Source: a virus
IMG/VR virus record: IMGVR_UViG_3300046810_000572
Span: 1 to 33,555 of that record
Length of the DNA: 33,555 nt
Reading direction: 5' to 3' (one strand)
Shown: piece after piece, positions 14,642 to 22,064 of the stretch
Numbering within the stretch: the stretch's first letter is position 1
How the letters are laid out: each line of letters begins with the position of its first letter
Translations under genes and position numbers: made by a program
The notes under the pieces: model-generated
What the model saw: the letters and a program-made list of their open reading frames with translations, nothing else
Told to the model about the DNA's origin: nothing
Database searches by the model: none

Positions 14642-15751
14642 ATGCGCAAAAATACCCGCTTTAAATTCAATGCCTACCTGTCCCGCGTGGCTGAACTCAA
14701 CGGCGTTGAAGTAGAAGACCTGAGCCATAAATTCAGCGTTGAGCCGTCGGTCACGCAGACCCTTATCACTACCGTGCAGGAGTCATCCGAGTTTCTGACC
14801 CGCATCAATATGGTGCCGGTGGATGAGCAGGAAGGTGAGAAAATTGGCCTTGGCGTGACCGGCTCTATTGCCAGTACCACGAACACCGACGGCGACAAAG
14901 AGCGTAAAACCGCTGATTTCCAGTCGCTGACCTCACGTAACTATAAATGCGAGCAGGTGAATTTCGATTTCCATATCCGTTACAACACGCTTGATCTGTG
15001 GGCGCGTTATCAGGACTTCCAGATCCGTTTGCGTGATGCTATCGCTAAACGTCAGGCGCTGGATTACATCATGGCCGGTTTCAACGGCGTAAGCCGTGCT
15101 GCGGACTCTGACCGCAGCAAATACCCGATGTTGCAGGACGTGGCTGTGGGCTGGTTGCAAAAAATGCGCAACGAAGCCGCCGAGCGCGTGATGGATAAAA
15201 TCACCGATGATGACGGCGCAGTCGTCTCCGCCACCGTGCGTATCGGTAAGAACGGCGACTTCGAAAACATCGACGCCGCCGTTATCAACGCCACCGATTT
15301 TCTGCTGGACGCGTGGCACTCCGAAGACCCGAATCTGGTTGTCGTGTGTGGCCGTAAAATGCTTTCCGATAAGTATTTCCCGCTGATTAATAAATCACAG
15401 GAAAACAGCGAAAAACTGGCCGGTGACATCATCGTCAGCCAGAAACGCATCGGTAATTTGCCTGCGGTGCGTGTGCCGTACTTCCCGGACAATGCCCTTT
15501 TCATCACCCGCCTGGATAACCTGTCTATTTACATCATGGACAGCTCACACCGCCGCCATATCGAAGAAGTGGCGCGCCGTGACCGCATCGAAAACTACGA
15601 ATCACTGAAAATTGACTACGTGGTCGAAGACTACGGCTGCGCGGCGATGATTGAAAACATCCAGCTCGGTGATTTTACGCCTGCGGAAACCTCTCAACTG
15701 TCCGCACCTGCGGACAGCGAAACTCCAGCCGAAACAGAAAGCGAGGCATAA
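14642..15751 (+). CDS. N: Major capsid protein N
   Basis: Forms the T=7 head shell with an HK97-type fold. 369 aa (P2 N has 357), starting MRKNTRFKFNAYLSRVAELN. In P2 about 31 N-terminal residues are removed by O during maturation; the same N-terminal helix is present here. Conserved stretches include INMVPVDEQEGEKIGLG, LDYIMAGFNGVSRA, DVAVGWLQKMRNEA and the C-terminal YVVEDYGCAAMIENI. The last 20 residues (PAETSQLSAPADSETPAET) are low-complexity and account for the extra length. It follows O by 45 bp and precedes M by 3 bp. Confidence 0.96.
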   Translation: MRKNTRFKFNAYLSRVAELNGVEVEDLSHKFSVEPSVTQTLITTVQESSEFLTRINMVPVDEQEGEKIGLGVTGSIASTTNTDGDKERKTADFQSLTSRNYKCEQVNFDFHIRYNTLDLWARYQDFQIRLRDAIAKRQALDYIMAGFNGVSRAADSDRSKYPMLQDVAVGWLQKMRNEAAERVMDKITDDDGAVVSATVRIGKNGDFENIDAAVINATDFLLDAWHSEDPNLVVVCGRKMLSDKYFPLINKSQENSEKLAGDIIVSQKRIGNLPAVRVPYFPDNALFITRLDNLSIYIMDSSHRRHIEEVARRDRIENYESLKIDYVVEDYGCAAMIENIQLGDFTPAETSQLSAPADSETPAETESEA

Positions 15752-15754
15752 CCC

Positions 15755-16525
15755 ATGCTGAGTCCCGCACAGCGTCACATGATGCGGGTCTCTGCTGAAA
15801 AAGCCTCGTCGCAGCGGGTGAGTAACCCGCTGCGTTCGGCACTGCCTTACGGGCAGATGCTGATGAAGCTGCGCGGAGACCGCCAGATACTGAAAACGAT
15901 TTATTCCGTGGAAGATAAAGCCCGGCGTAAGCGCGACATGTTGCCGTCGTATGCGCCGTGGATTGCCGGTGTGCTGGCCAGTGATGCAGGCAGTCAGGAC
16001 GACATTCTGATGACCATGCTTCAGTGGTCGCTGGATGCCGGAGACATTCGCGGGTCATTTGACATGGCGCGTTATGCGCTGAAACACGGACTGACCGTCC
16101 CTAACAACAAACGCCCCGCGCCGTACCTGTTTGCCGAAGATGTTGCGCTGGCGGCAATGCGCGCCCGCAGTGCCGGTGAGCCAGTCAGCGTTGATGACCT
16201 GCTGACCGCCATTGATATGACGCTCCCGTTTGATATGCCCGACCCGGTGCGCGCCAAGCTGCACAAAATTACCGGTCAGGTTTTGCGTGATGACGGCCAG
16301 CCTGAGCAGGCACTGATTCACTTGCAACGTGCGATGCAGCTCGACAGCGCTGCCGGTGTGAAAAAAGACATAGAACGGCTGGAGAGAGAATTGCGGCCAG
16401 CGCCCGAACCTGTGAAGCCCAAAGCCGCCCCGGCTAAGCGCGGGCGTCCGGGCAAGGCCGCAAAACCTGCGGCGACGCAGGCTAAGCGTGGACGTCCACG
16501 CAAAAACGCACTCTCCGGCAGTTAA
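15755..16525 (+). CDS. M: Terminase small subunit M
   Basis: Recognises cos and stimulates the P ATPase/nuclease. 256 aa (P2 M has 247), starting MLSPAQRHMMRVSAEKA as in the family. The central part is helical (LDAGDIRGSFDMARYALKHGL, AEDVALAAMRAR). The C-terminus after residue 216 is an Ala/Lys/Pro linker bearing two copies of an AT-hook-like core, RGRP at 229-232 and 245-248, each inside AKRGRP. That feature suggests an added minor-groove DNA contact. Part of the O-N-M-L operon. Confidence 0.93.
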   Translation: MLSPAQRHMMRVSAEKASSQRVSNPLRSALPYGQMLMKLRGDRQILKTIYSVEDKARRKRDMLPSYAPWIAGVLASDAGSQDDILMTMLQWSLDAGDIRGSFDMARYALKHGLTVPNNKRPAPYLFAEDVALAAMRARSAGEPVSVDDLLTAIDMTLPFDMPDPVRAKLHKITGQVLRDDGQPEQALIHLQRAMQLDSAAGVKKDIERLERELRPAPEPVKPKAAPAKRGRPGKAAKPAATQAKRGRPRKNALSGS

Positions 16526-16621
16526 CCGAAAGCGCCCCGCGCCGGACGGCACGCAGGCTGATGCAGGTTTTTACCTCGTCTGACGCCTGCGTCCACCGTC
16601 CACCTATTTGAGGTTTGAAAA

Positions 16622-17134
16622 ATGGACATCGTTATGACCACCGCCCCGGCGCGACCCGCTGTGGTTGTTTCCCCTGACTTGGTTATTCCGCCTGATGCGG
16701 TGGTGAGTCCGGTTATCACCAATACCTTTTTTTTCCCTGACGTTGACCCGGAGCAGGTAAGCGAAAACATCCGGCTTGGCCACGTCGTCACGCCCGCACG
16801 TTTTCGCCGGGCAATCAAAGCCGCGATGGCTGAGGTGAACGCCGAGCTTTATCCGTATCGCGAGGCGCAGATTGAGGCGGGTTTTAAAACGCTGGCGGAG
16901 GTTCCTGCCGAGCAGCTCGACGGTGAAAGCGTGAAGTGTTTCCACTACCTGAGCGCGGTGTGTGCAATGACTACCGCCGTGATTTATGAGCGTTACCGCA
17001 GCTATGACGCCAGCGCGAAAGGGGACAAAAAGGCCGAAGCGCTGGAGGTTTCTGTGGATGACCAGTGGCGTGATATGCGCTGGCACGTCTCCCGCCTGCA
17101 AGGTCAGGCACGGGGCATGGTGAGCCAGCTCTGA
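16622..17134 (+). CDS. L: Head completion protein L
   Basis: Added to filled heads to make them competent for tail joining; the family resembles the head-tail connector adaptor of other myophages. 170 aa (P2 L has 169). The central FFPDVDPEQVSENIRLG and HVVTPARFRRAIKAAMAEVN segments and the C-terminal VDDQWRDMRWHVSRLQGQ are typical of P2 L. ATG 16622 has a GAGG nine bases upstream. The 96-bp spacer after M has an 8-bp inverted repeat (16551-16558 with 16585-16592) of unknown role. Its stop overlaps the X start (TGATG). Confidence 0.94.
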   Translation: MDIVMTTAPARPAVVVSPDLVIPPDAVVSPVITNTFFFPDVDPEQVSENIRLGHVVTPARFRRAIKAAMAEVNAELYPYREAQIEAGFKTLAEVPAEQLDGESVKCFHYLSAVCAMTTAVIYERYRSYDASAKGDKKAEALEVSVDDQWRDMRWHVSRLQGQARGMVSQL

Positions 17135-17337
17135 TGCAGGTTATCGCGCAGCAGGGCGACACGCTCGACGCCCTGTGTTATCGCCACTATGGGCGCACTG
17201 GCGGCGTGGTTGAGTCCGTGCTTGCTGCCAATCTCGGGCTGGCTGAACTGGGCGAAATCTTGCCACATGGCACCGTGGTGATTTTACCCGCCGTTGACGC
17301 CGCGCCGGTTTCTGAAATCGTCCAGCTATGGGACTGA
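17134..17337 (+). CDS. X: Tail protein X (LysM-like)
   Basis: 67 aa, identical in length to P2 X. The short LysM-like fold is visible: IAQQGDTLDALCYRHYG at the start, then VLAANLGLAELGEILPHGTVVILP. P2 X is a small essential tail (tip) protein, and its LysM-like module may contact peptidoglycan or other tail components. Start overlaps the L stop. Confidence 0.94.
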   Translation: MQVIAQQGDTLDALCYRHYGRTGGVVESVLAANLGLAELGEILPHGTVVILPAVDAAPVSEIVQLWD

Positions 17338-17339
17338 CA

Positions 17340-17549
17340 ATGGAAAAAATTACATCACAGATTGCCTACGGCCTCGCCATGTCACTGGCGTTTATCGGTG
17401 CGCTGACCCCGCAAGATATTGCGTTTTTGGTGGGGGCTCTGGTGGCGGTAGGGACATTCTTTGTTAACTGGTATTACCGCCGCAAAAGTTACAAATTGCT
17501 GGAGCGTAACGGCCTGAGCCGGAGGGTTTTCGATGAGCTCAATCGTTAA
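17340..17549 (+). CDS. Pinholin-like class II holin
   Basis: 69-aa inner-membrane protein with two TM helices (about residues 8-23 and 27-47), a short periplasmic turn (LTPQD) and a basic C-terminal tail (YYRRKSYKLLERNG). The N-terminus MEKITSQIAYGLAM closely resembles the lambdoid phage 21 pinholin S21 (MDKISTGIAYG). An in-frame ATG lies four codons upstream at 17328 inside X, like the dual start of S21, but the added residues (MGLT) lack the lysine that makes S21-71 an antiholin, and only 17340 has a usable GGGA Shine-Dalgarno. It occupies the site of P2 Y, which is a larger, different holin. It would depolarise the membrane and so activate the downstream SAR endolysin. Confidence 0.85.
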   Translation: MEKITSQIAYGLAMSLAFIGALTPQDIAFLVGALVAVGTFFVNWYYRRKSYKLLERNGLSRRVFDELNR

Positions 17550-18042
17550 GCGTTGCAGTGTGGTCATCGTGCTGGCACTGGCCGCACTGATGCCTGATTA
17601 CCGTTATGTAAAAACCTCCGATGAAGGGCTGGCACTCATTGCTGACCTTGAGGGGTGCCGCCTGAGTCCGTACCAGTGCAGCGCAGGCGTATGGACATCA
17701 GGCATCGGCCACACTGCGGGGGTGAAACCGGCGACAAATATCACCGAACATGACGCCGCCCGCAATCTGATAGCCGACGTCATCATGACTGAGCGCGCCG
17801 TGGATAAGTGTATGCCGGTGGCCATGCCGCAGCCGGTGTATGACGCGGTGGTCAGTATGGCGTTTAACGTCGGCACCGGCGCAGCCTGCGGCTCTACGAT
17901 GGCGGCATTTATCAGGCGTGCTGAGTGGGCGAAAGCCTGCCAGCAGCTCCCGCGCTGGGTATATGTCAACGGCGTAAAAAATGCGGGGCTGGAGAACCGG
18001 CGCGCACGCGAGCTGAAACATTGCCTCAAGGGGGTGCCATGA
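17533..18042 (+). CDS. SAR endolysin (T4-type lysozyme, GH24)
   Basis: Cleaves the glycan strands of peptidoglycan. 169 aa with the GH24 catalytic layout E40-x8-C49-x5-T55 (LEGCRLSPYQCSAGVWT), Cys replacing the usual Asp, as in phage P1 Lyz. The N-terminus has an uncleaved hydrophobic signal-arrest-release segment (about 8-20, VVIVLALAALM) without a signal-peptidase site, so the enzyme would be exported tethered and inactive and released on membrane depolarisation. P2 K is an unrelated soluble endolysin of about 165 aa, so the gene is a replacement. It overlaps the holin by 17 bp. No lysA antiholin follows; lysB starts before this stop. Confidence 0.93.
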   Translation: MSSIVKRCSVVIVLALAALMPDYRYVKTSDEGLALIADLEGCRLSPYQCSAGVWTSGIGHTAGVKPATNITEHDAARNLIADVIMTERAVDKCMPVAMPQPVYDAVVSMAFNVGTGAACGSTMAAFIRRAEWAKACQQLPRWVYVNGVKNAGLENRRARELKHCLKGVP

Positions 18043-18461
18043 AATTTATCATTGCCGCGTTACTGCTCTCGCTGGTGGCATCCCTTGCCGGTTGGCGATG
18101 GGCGAATAACAAGGTCACAGCGGCAAACCGCACGATTACACAAATGCAGGTAGCGCTTGCGGCCAACGCGGTGGCCATCAGTGAACTGCAAGCCAGTGGT
18201 CAGCGTAACGAGCGGGCGCAGGTGGTACTGCGTCAGCAAATCACCGCAGCGGGTCAGCTTGCCAGTCGCCGTAATCAGACCATCACGAGGTTACTTAATG
18301 AAAATGAAACCCTGCGCCGTTGGTATCAGTCTGCTCTGCCTGACGATGTTGTCAGGCTGCACACGCGACCAGAATTTACCAACCCCGTCGATTATTTACG
18401 TTGGCTGTCCGAAAGTCAGCGGTTGTCCGATACCGGCCAGCCGCCCGAAAACCAACGGTGA
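18039..18461 (+). CDS. lysB: Inner-membrane spanin LysB (Rz-like)
   Basis: Spans the periplasm with LysC and fuses the inner and outer membranes in the last lysis step. 140 aa (P2 LysB has 141): one N-terminal TM anchor (about 2-19, FIIAALLLSLVASLAGW), then a long periplasmic coiled coil rich in Gln/Asn/Arg (NRTITQMQVALAANAV, QTITRLLNENETL) and a C-terminal VDYLRWLSESQRL segment. Start ATG 18039 overlaps the end of the lysozyme gene (ATGA). Confidence 0.93.
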   Translation: MKFIIAALLLSLVASLAGWRWANNKVTAANRTITQMQVALAANAVAISELQASGQRNERAQVVLRQQITAAGQLASRRNQTITRLLNENETLRRWYQSALPDDVVRLHTRPEFTNPVDYLRWLSESQRLSDTGQPPENQR

Positions 18462-18588
18462 TTTAAGCGAAGACAATCGCCAACTGGAGGGCGCGTTGGT
18501 GAGCTGTGCGCTGCAAGTCGAAGCCGTTAAACAGTGTCAGGAGTCCTACGATGTTGAAGCCCGCCAGCCTGAAAAAGGCGCTCTTTAA
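18298..18588 (+). CDS. lysC: Outer-membrane spanin lipoprotein LysC (Rz1-like)
   Basis: 96-aa lipoprotein read in +1 frame from inside lysB, as in P2. ATG 18298 follows GAGG by eight bases. The signal peptide MKMKPCAVGISLLCLTMLSG ends in the lipobox LSG-C21, so the mature protein would start at Cys21 and sit in the inner leaflet of the outer membrane. It is proline-containing and Cys-rich (six cysteines after C21 or near it). The first half is embedded in lysB and the tail runs 38 bp into gene R. Confidence 0.92.
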   Translation: MKMKPCAVGISLLCLTMLSGCTRDQNLPTPSIIYVGCPKVSGCPIPASRPKTNGDLSEDNRQLEGALVSCALQVEAVKQCQESYDVEARQPEKGAL

Positions 18589-19018
18589 ATCCGTGCCGCT
18601 GCTGCGTGATAACCCGGACATGTTGCACATGTTTGTGGACGGCGGCGTTATTAACGCCACACTGGCCGCGTCGCTATCATTCGAGAACAGCTACACACTG
18701 GATATTGTGGTAACGGATTACACAGGGGATTTAAACCTGCTGATTGTGCCGATTAACGTGTGGCTGCGTGAGCATCAGCCGGACATTATGACCACAGAGG
18801 AAGGGAAAAAACGCGGCTTCACTTACGTGGCAGATATTAATAACGACGACAGCAAAGACGTGCGTATGAGTCTGCAACTGACCGAGCGTACCATCGTCAA
18901 GGAAGTTGACCGCAGGCTAAACGTGACGCCACTGGATGAACCCCCGTTACCGGTGCCTGTACACCAGCCAATGGAGCTATATGTGCATGGCGAGCTAGTG
19001 AGTAAATGGGATGAATGA
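18551..19018 (+). CDS. R: Tail completion protein R
   Basis: Caps or completes the P2 tail for joining to heads. 155 aa, the length of P2 R. Starts MLKPASLKKALFKSVPLLRDNPDML with AGGAG ahead of ATG 18551. Recognisable stretches: VDGGVINATLAASLSFE, YTLDIVVTDYTGDLN and PINVWLREHQPDIM. The start lies inside the end of lysC and the stop overlaps the start of S by eight bases. Confidence 0.94.
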   Translation: MLKPASLKKALFKSVPLLRDNPDMLHMFVDGGVINATLAASLSFENSYTLDIVVTDYTGDLNLLIVPINVWLREHQPDIMTTEEGKKRGFTYVADINNDDSKDVRMSLQLTERTIVKEVDRRLNVTPLDEPPLPVPVHQPMELYVHGELVSKWDE

Positions 19019-19460
19019 GCTCAAGCCCTTTGACGATAAGCTCACCGGATTGCTGGCCAGCTTGTCCCCCGCAGGCCGTCGCAAGATGGCCGCTGAAATA
19101 GCTAAGAAGCTGCGAGCCAGCCAGCAGCAGCGCATCAAGCGACAAAAAGCCCCAGACGGTACGCCGTATGCCTCCCGAAAGCGTCAGCCTATAAAAGCTA
19201 AAAAGGGACGGGTAAAGCGCGAAATGTTTGCCAAGCTGCGCACAGTCCGCTACCTGAAAGCAAAGGGGGCACCTGATGCGGCGGCGGTTGAGTTTGCGGG
19301 GAGGGTTCAGCGGATTGCGCGTATTCATCAGGACGGTTTGGCGGACAAACCTAATAAGTACGCCGCGCCTGTGCGTTACGAATCCCGAACCTTATTAGGG
19401 TTCAGCACCGCTGACCGGCAGATAGTTGAAGATGTGATCCTCTCCTGCTTATGTAAATAA
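19011..19460 (+). CDS. S: Tail completion/sheath terminator protein S
   Basis: Tail terminator-like protein of the phage virion morphogenesis family; P2 S has 150 aa, this one 149. The N-terminal helix LLASLSPAGRRKMAAEIAKKL and the basic stretch QQQRIKRQKAPDGTPYASRK are family hallmarks, as is the C-terminal YESRTLLGFSTADRQIVED. Last gene of the O-S late operon; cargo follows immediately. Confidence 0.94.
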   Translation: MNELKPFDDKLTGLLASLSPAGRRKMAAEIAKKLRASQQQRIKRQKAPDGTPYASRKRQPIKAKKGRVKREMFAKLRTVRYLKAKGAPDAAAVEFAGRVQRIARIHQDGLADKPNKYAAPVRYESRTLLGFSTADRQIVEDVILSCLCK

Positions 19461-19554
19461 ATCTTCTGATGATTATTACTGCCAAAGAGTTTGAATATTA
19501 CGCCCGGTGAGGGATTATTTGATATGCAATGTATGTTTATTTTTTTTGTAGCAT

Positions 19555-19583
19555 TTGATCATGTTTTTTTTGGCAAATAGATA
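19555..19583 (+). promoter_or_regulatory. Candidate sigma70 promoter for the Thoeris-like pair
   Basis: TTGATC at 19555-19560 (4 of 6), a 17-bp spacer, and TAGATA at 19578-19583 (4 of 6), about 39 bp upstream of the TIR gene start in an AT-rich leader after S. Expression independent of the phage late program would suit a lysogen-expressed defence gene. Confidence 0.35.
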
Positions 19584-19621
19584 TATAGTCCTTTAGAATT
19601 AACTCTAATCTGGAGTCCTAA

Positions 19622-20182
19622 ATGTCGTACAAAAATGGAAACTACTGCGCTTTTTATGTTGCATCGCCTTTTAATGAATCCTCCTTAGGTGCACATGCTA
19701 CTAAAGATTTTGTATTTTATAGTATGTTAAAAGCATGGAAAGGTGCCGATTCAACATTCCCATTTAATAACTCACATGACAAGACATATAATGTGCGCGA
19801 TGGCAGTGACTGGGAGGCAACGTTAAAACCGAGGTTAAGGGAAAGACTAAGTAATTCAAAGAATATAATTCTCTTCCTAAGTGATAGGACGATAAGTTCT
19901 TTAGCATTAAGAGAAGAAATTGATTACGGGATAAATACACTTGGACTTCCGGTAATAGTTGTTTATCCAGACTATAGTTCAGAAGAGGATCTTTTGTCTG
20001 ATGGCTCACTTAAGCAGGAGGTCAAAGATCTCTGGAATAAACTTCCAGTTTTTCGGGATTCTAAGAATGCCGTTCCAACATTGCATATCCCCATGAACAA
20101 GGCAACTATAACTAAAGCATTAAATAATTCCGACTTTATGGTTGGTAGTAAAACAAAAGAAGATACATATATATACAAGTAA
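19622..20182 (+). CDS. thsB: TIR-domain signalling enzyme, ThsB-like (Thoeris)
   Basis: 186-aa protein of the Thoeris ThsB/TIR-like (DUF1863) type, which on phage infection converts NAD+ into an ADP-ribose-derived signal. Visible family landmarks: AFYVASPFNES near the start, a MLKAWKGADSTFPFNNSHD segment, YNVRDGSDWEATLKPRLRERLSNSKNIILFLS (split here: SDWE and the SKNIILFLSD strand), and ALREEIDYGI with E99 at the place of the catalytic TIR glutamate (WEI-type motif), followed by the LPVIVVYP strand. Start ATG 19622 has GGAG nine bases upstream. AT-rich and foreign to the backbone. It lies 76 bp before a 2TM-macro protein, the partner expected for type II Thoeris. Confidence 0.85.
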   Translation: MSYKNGNYCAFYVASPFNESSLGAHATKDFVFYSMLKAWKGADSTFPFNNSHDKTYNVRDGSDWEATLKPRLRERLSNSKNIILFLSDRTISSLALREEIDYGINTLGLPVIVVYPDYSSEEDLLSDGSLKQEVKDLWNKLPVFRDSKNAVPTLHIPMNKATITKALNNSDFMVGSKTKEDTYIYK

Positions 20183-20210
20183 AACTCTAAATAGAATATA
20201 AATCAATCAT

Positions 20211-20244
20211 CACATGCAACTTTACTTTAATAAAGTTGCATGTG
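20211..20244. repeat. Perfect 14-bp inverted repeat between TIR and macro genes
   Basis: CACATGCAACTTTA at 20211-20224 is exactly complementary to TAAAGTTGCATGTG at 20231-20244, with a CTTTAA loop. No T-run follows on either strand, so it is not a classical terminator. It could be an attenuator or mRNA-stability hairpin tuning the ratio of the two products, or an operator. Confidence 0.8.
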
Positions 20245-20261
20245 GAATATAAGGTTTTATG

Positions 20262-21098
20262 ATGAATAAAGTTAAGTTTTTTGATGTGCGCGTGCGTGAG
20301 AAATTTATAAGATACGCATCTGCCATTACAGGATTTATTGCTGCTGCTGTTATTTTTATCGATATACCAACTAAGTATAAGATTGCATCGGGAGTTTTTT
20401 TGGTTTTTGTTTTAGCGATTTCTTATTACTATTTCTGGCGTGAGGCTAATAAGTTAAAGGCCATAACATTAAAAGTAGAGGGGAGTACGGTAAATATAAC
20501 GACAGGTGACATCTTCAAGGCTGAAGGTTTTAAGGTCATTGCATTCAATGAATATTTTGACACGCTTGTTGACGAGAAAGTTATATCAAGTAAAAGTCTT
20601 AATGGGATTTTTTTGAAAAAACACCTCCCGTGTACATTGGTAGAACTGGATCAATATATAGAAGCCTATGACTTCGATGAAGATGAATTTATAGAGGAAA
20701 ATAAAGGGAGAAGGCAAGGGAAAACGAGGAAATACCAAATCGGTACTCTCTGTGTTTATGAGGACTATCTTATGGCTGCTTTTTCAAAGTTTGATGATAA
20801 AAATCAAGCTCGTTTAACCATGCCTGAATACTTAGAGTTCCTCATTAATTTTTGGGATAAGGTAAATAAAGTTTATGCACAAAGAAGTGTTTCTGTTCCG
20901 ATATTTGGTTCTGGAATCACTCGCATAAAGGAACATAAAAATATAACGGATGAGGAACTACTTAAGATAATGCTTTGGACATTTCGCATAAGTGAAATGC
21001 GATTTAAACACCCAGCAAAATTAACAATAGTGATCCATGAGGATAAAATAGATATGATAAATCTTCTGGACTTAAAATCTGCAAGAAATGGATTGTAG
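20262..21098 (+). CDS. thsA: 2TM-macro effector, type II ThsA-like (Thoeris)
   Basis: 278-aa protein (ATG 20262 with AAGG seven bases upstream; ATG 20259 also possible). Two N-terminal TM helices at about 18-36 and 40-59 are followed by a macro-like domain from about residue 68: a TVNITTGDIFKAEGFKVIAFNEYFDT start (GDIF and FN-EYFDT are the ligand-loop landmarks) and a glycine-loop motif VPIFGSGITRI at about 212-222. Known type II Thoeris effectors have this TM-TM-macro layout, with the macro domain sensing the TIR-made nucleotide (His-ADPR) and the membrane part killing or arresting the cell. The pairing with the adjacent TIR gene is the main support. Low GC, no phage structural role expected. 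Confidence 0.82.
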   Translation: MNKVKFFDVRVREKFIRYASAITGFIAAAVIFIDIPTKYKIASGVFLVFVLAISYYYFWREANKLKAITLKVEGSTVNITTGDIFKAEGFKVIAFNEYFDTLVDEKVISSKSLNGIFLKKHLPCTLVELDQYIEAYDFDEDEFIEENKGRRQGKTRKYQIGTLCVYEDYLMAAFSKFDDKNQARLTMPEYLEFLINFWDKVNKVYAQRSVSVPIFGSGITRIKEHKNITDEELLKIMLWTFRISEMRFKHPAKLTIVIHEDKIDMINLLDLKSARNGL

Positions 21099-21187
21099 AG
21101 CGATTGGTTGAACTCCTTGGTGTGAGAATGATTATTTGAAGTTAGGGGGGAGCTAGTTATATGAATTTATAACCTAATAAATCTCAT

Positions 21188-21195
21188 CTGTTGTA
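21188..21195 (+). promoter_or_regulatory. Candidate Ogr-dependent late promoter element for V
   Basis: CTGTTGTA, in a CTGTTGTATTACCG context that is a degenerate version of the perfect dyad at P/O, 63 bp before the V start. It would drive the V-G operon, separately from the cargo genes upstream. The promoter core was not resolved. Confidence 0.45.
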
Positions 21196-21257
21196 TTACC
21201 GATCACCCTACGCCCTTGAGTTGTCGCCTGAGCCCCTCCGGCGGCATCCTTTCCCCC

Positions 21258-21899
21258 ATGAAAACACTCGAAACTCTCTCCGAAATTGCCCGTGCTGTAC
21301 GCGATCTAATCCGTATTGGTGTGGTTGCCGAAGTCGATACGAATTTGGGGCGTTGCCGTGTCCAGACCGGCGAGCTTATCACTGATTGGTTGCATTGGCT
21401 GACGCCTCGCGCCGGTAGTTCTCGGACGTGGTGGGCTCCTTCCGTAGGTGAGCAGGTTTTGCTGCTTTCCCTTGGTGGTGAGCTCGATACCGGCTTTGTT
21501 TTGCCCGCTATTTACAGCGATGACTTCCCCGCACCGTCAGCATCACCGCAGGCGTATCACGTCAGTTTTTCTGACGGTGCCGTGGTGGAGTATGAGCCGG
21601 AGACCGGCGCGCTGACCGTAAGCGGTATTAAAACTGCCGCAATTACCGCAACAACGTCAATTAATGCCACCGCGCCAAATGTCACGGTCACGGCCAGCAG
21701 CAAAATCACCCTCGATACGCCCGAGGTCGTCTGCACCAACAAGCTGACCACCGGCTCATTAGAAGTGAAAAAAGGCGGCAATATGGCGGGCAACATTACC
21801 CACACCGGCGGCGCATTTACCTCTAACGGCGTGCAGGTGGATACCCATACACACGGCGGTGTTCAGACCGGCGGCGGCAATACTCAAAAACCCAACTAA
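21258..21899 (+). CDS. V: Baseplate spike V
   Basis: Central tail spike/needle that punctures the outer membrane. 213 aa (P2 V has 211). N-terminal OB-fold region MKTLETLSEIARAVRD, GRCRVQTGELITDWLHWLT and TWWAPSVGEQVLLLSLGGELDTGFVLP; then a triple-stranded beta-helix of short repeats (ITATTSINATAPNVTVTASSK, LDTPEVVCTN). The C-terminal apex has HTHGG (VDTHTHGGVQTGGG), matching the His-rich iron-binding tip HxH known for P2 V. No strong Shine-Dalgarno precedes ATG 21258, as the stretch before it is pyrimidine-rich. Confidence 0.95.
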   Translation: MKTLETLSEIARAVRDLIRIGVVAEVDTNLGRCRVQTGELITDWLHWLTPRAGSSRTWWAPSVGEQVLLLSLGGELDTGFVLPAIYSDDFPAPSASPQAYHVSFSDGAVVEYEPETGALTVSGIKTAAITATTSINATAPNVTVTASSKITLDTPEVVCTNKLTTGSLEVKKGGNMAGNITHTGGAFTSNGVQVDTHTHGGVQTGGGNTQKPN

Positions 21900-21914
21900 A
21901 CCGGAGACTTTTTG

Positions 21915-22064
21915 ATGAAAAGCATCATGCGATTTTGTATTGAACAAGCCCCCGCCGCTATTTGCCTGGGCGGCGCGGTTGCTCTGGCCATGAGTGGTGC
22001 GTCGGGCTGGGGCTGGTTCTTGTTTGCTGGGATGCTGGTTGCGGTGCATCACTCTGATGACTAA
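21915..22064 (+). CDS. 49-aa membrane protein between V and W
   Basis: Small ORF with ATG 21915 after CCGGAGA and stop TAA 22062-22064. Product starts MKSIMRFCIEQAPAAICLGG and has one long hydrophobic region (about 12-44, Gly/Ala/Trp-rich), so it is probably a single- or double-pass membrane peptide. Its end overlaps the start of W by eight bases, which implies co-translation. P2 itself lacks an annotated gene here, but related P2-like phages carry similar small ORFs. Function unknown. Confidence 0.65.
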   Translation: MKSIMRFCIEQAPAAICLGGAVALAMSGASGWGWFLFAGMLVAVHHSDD

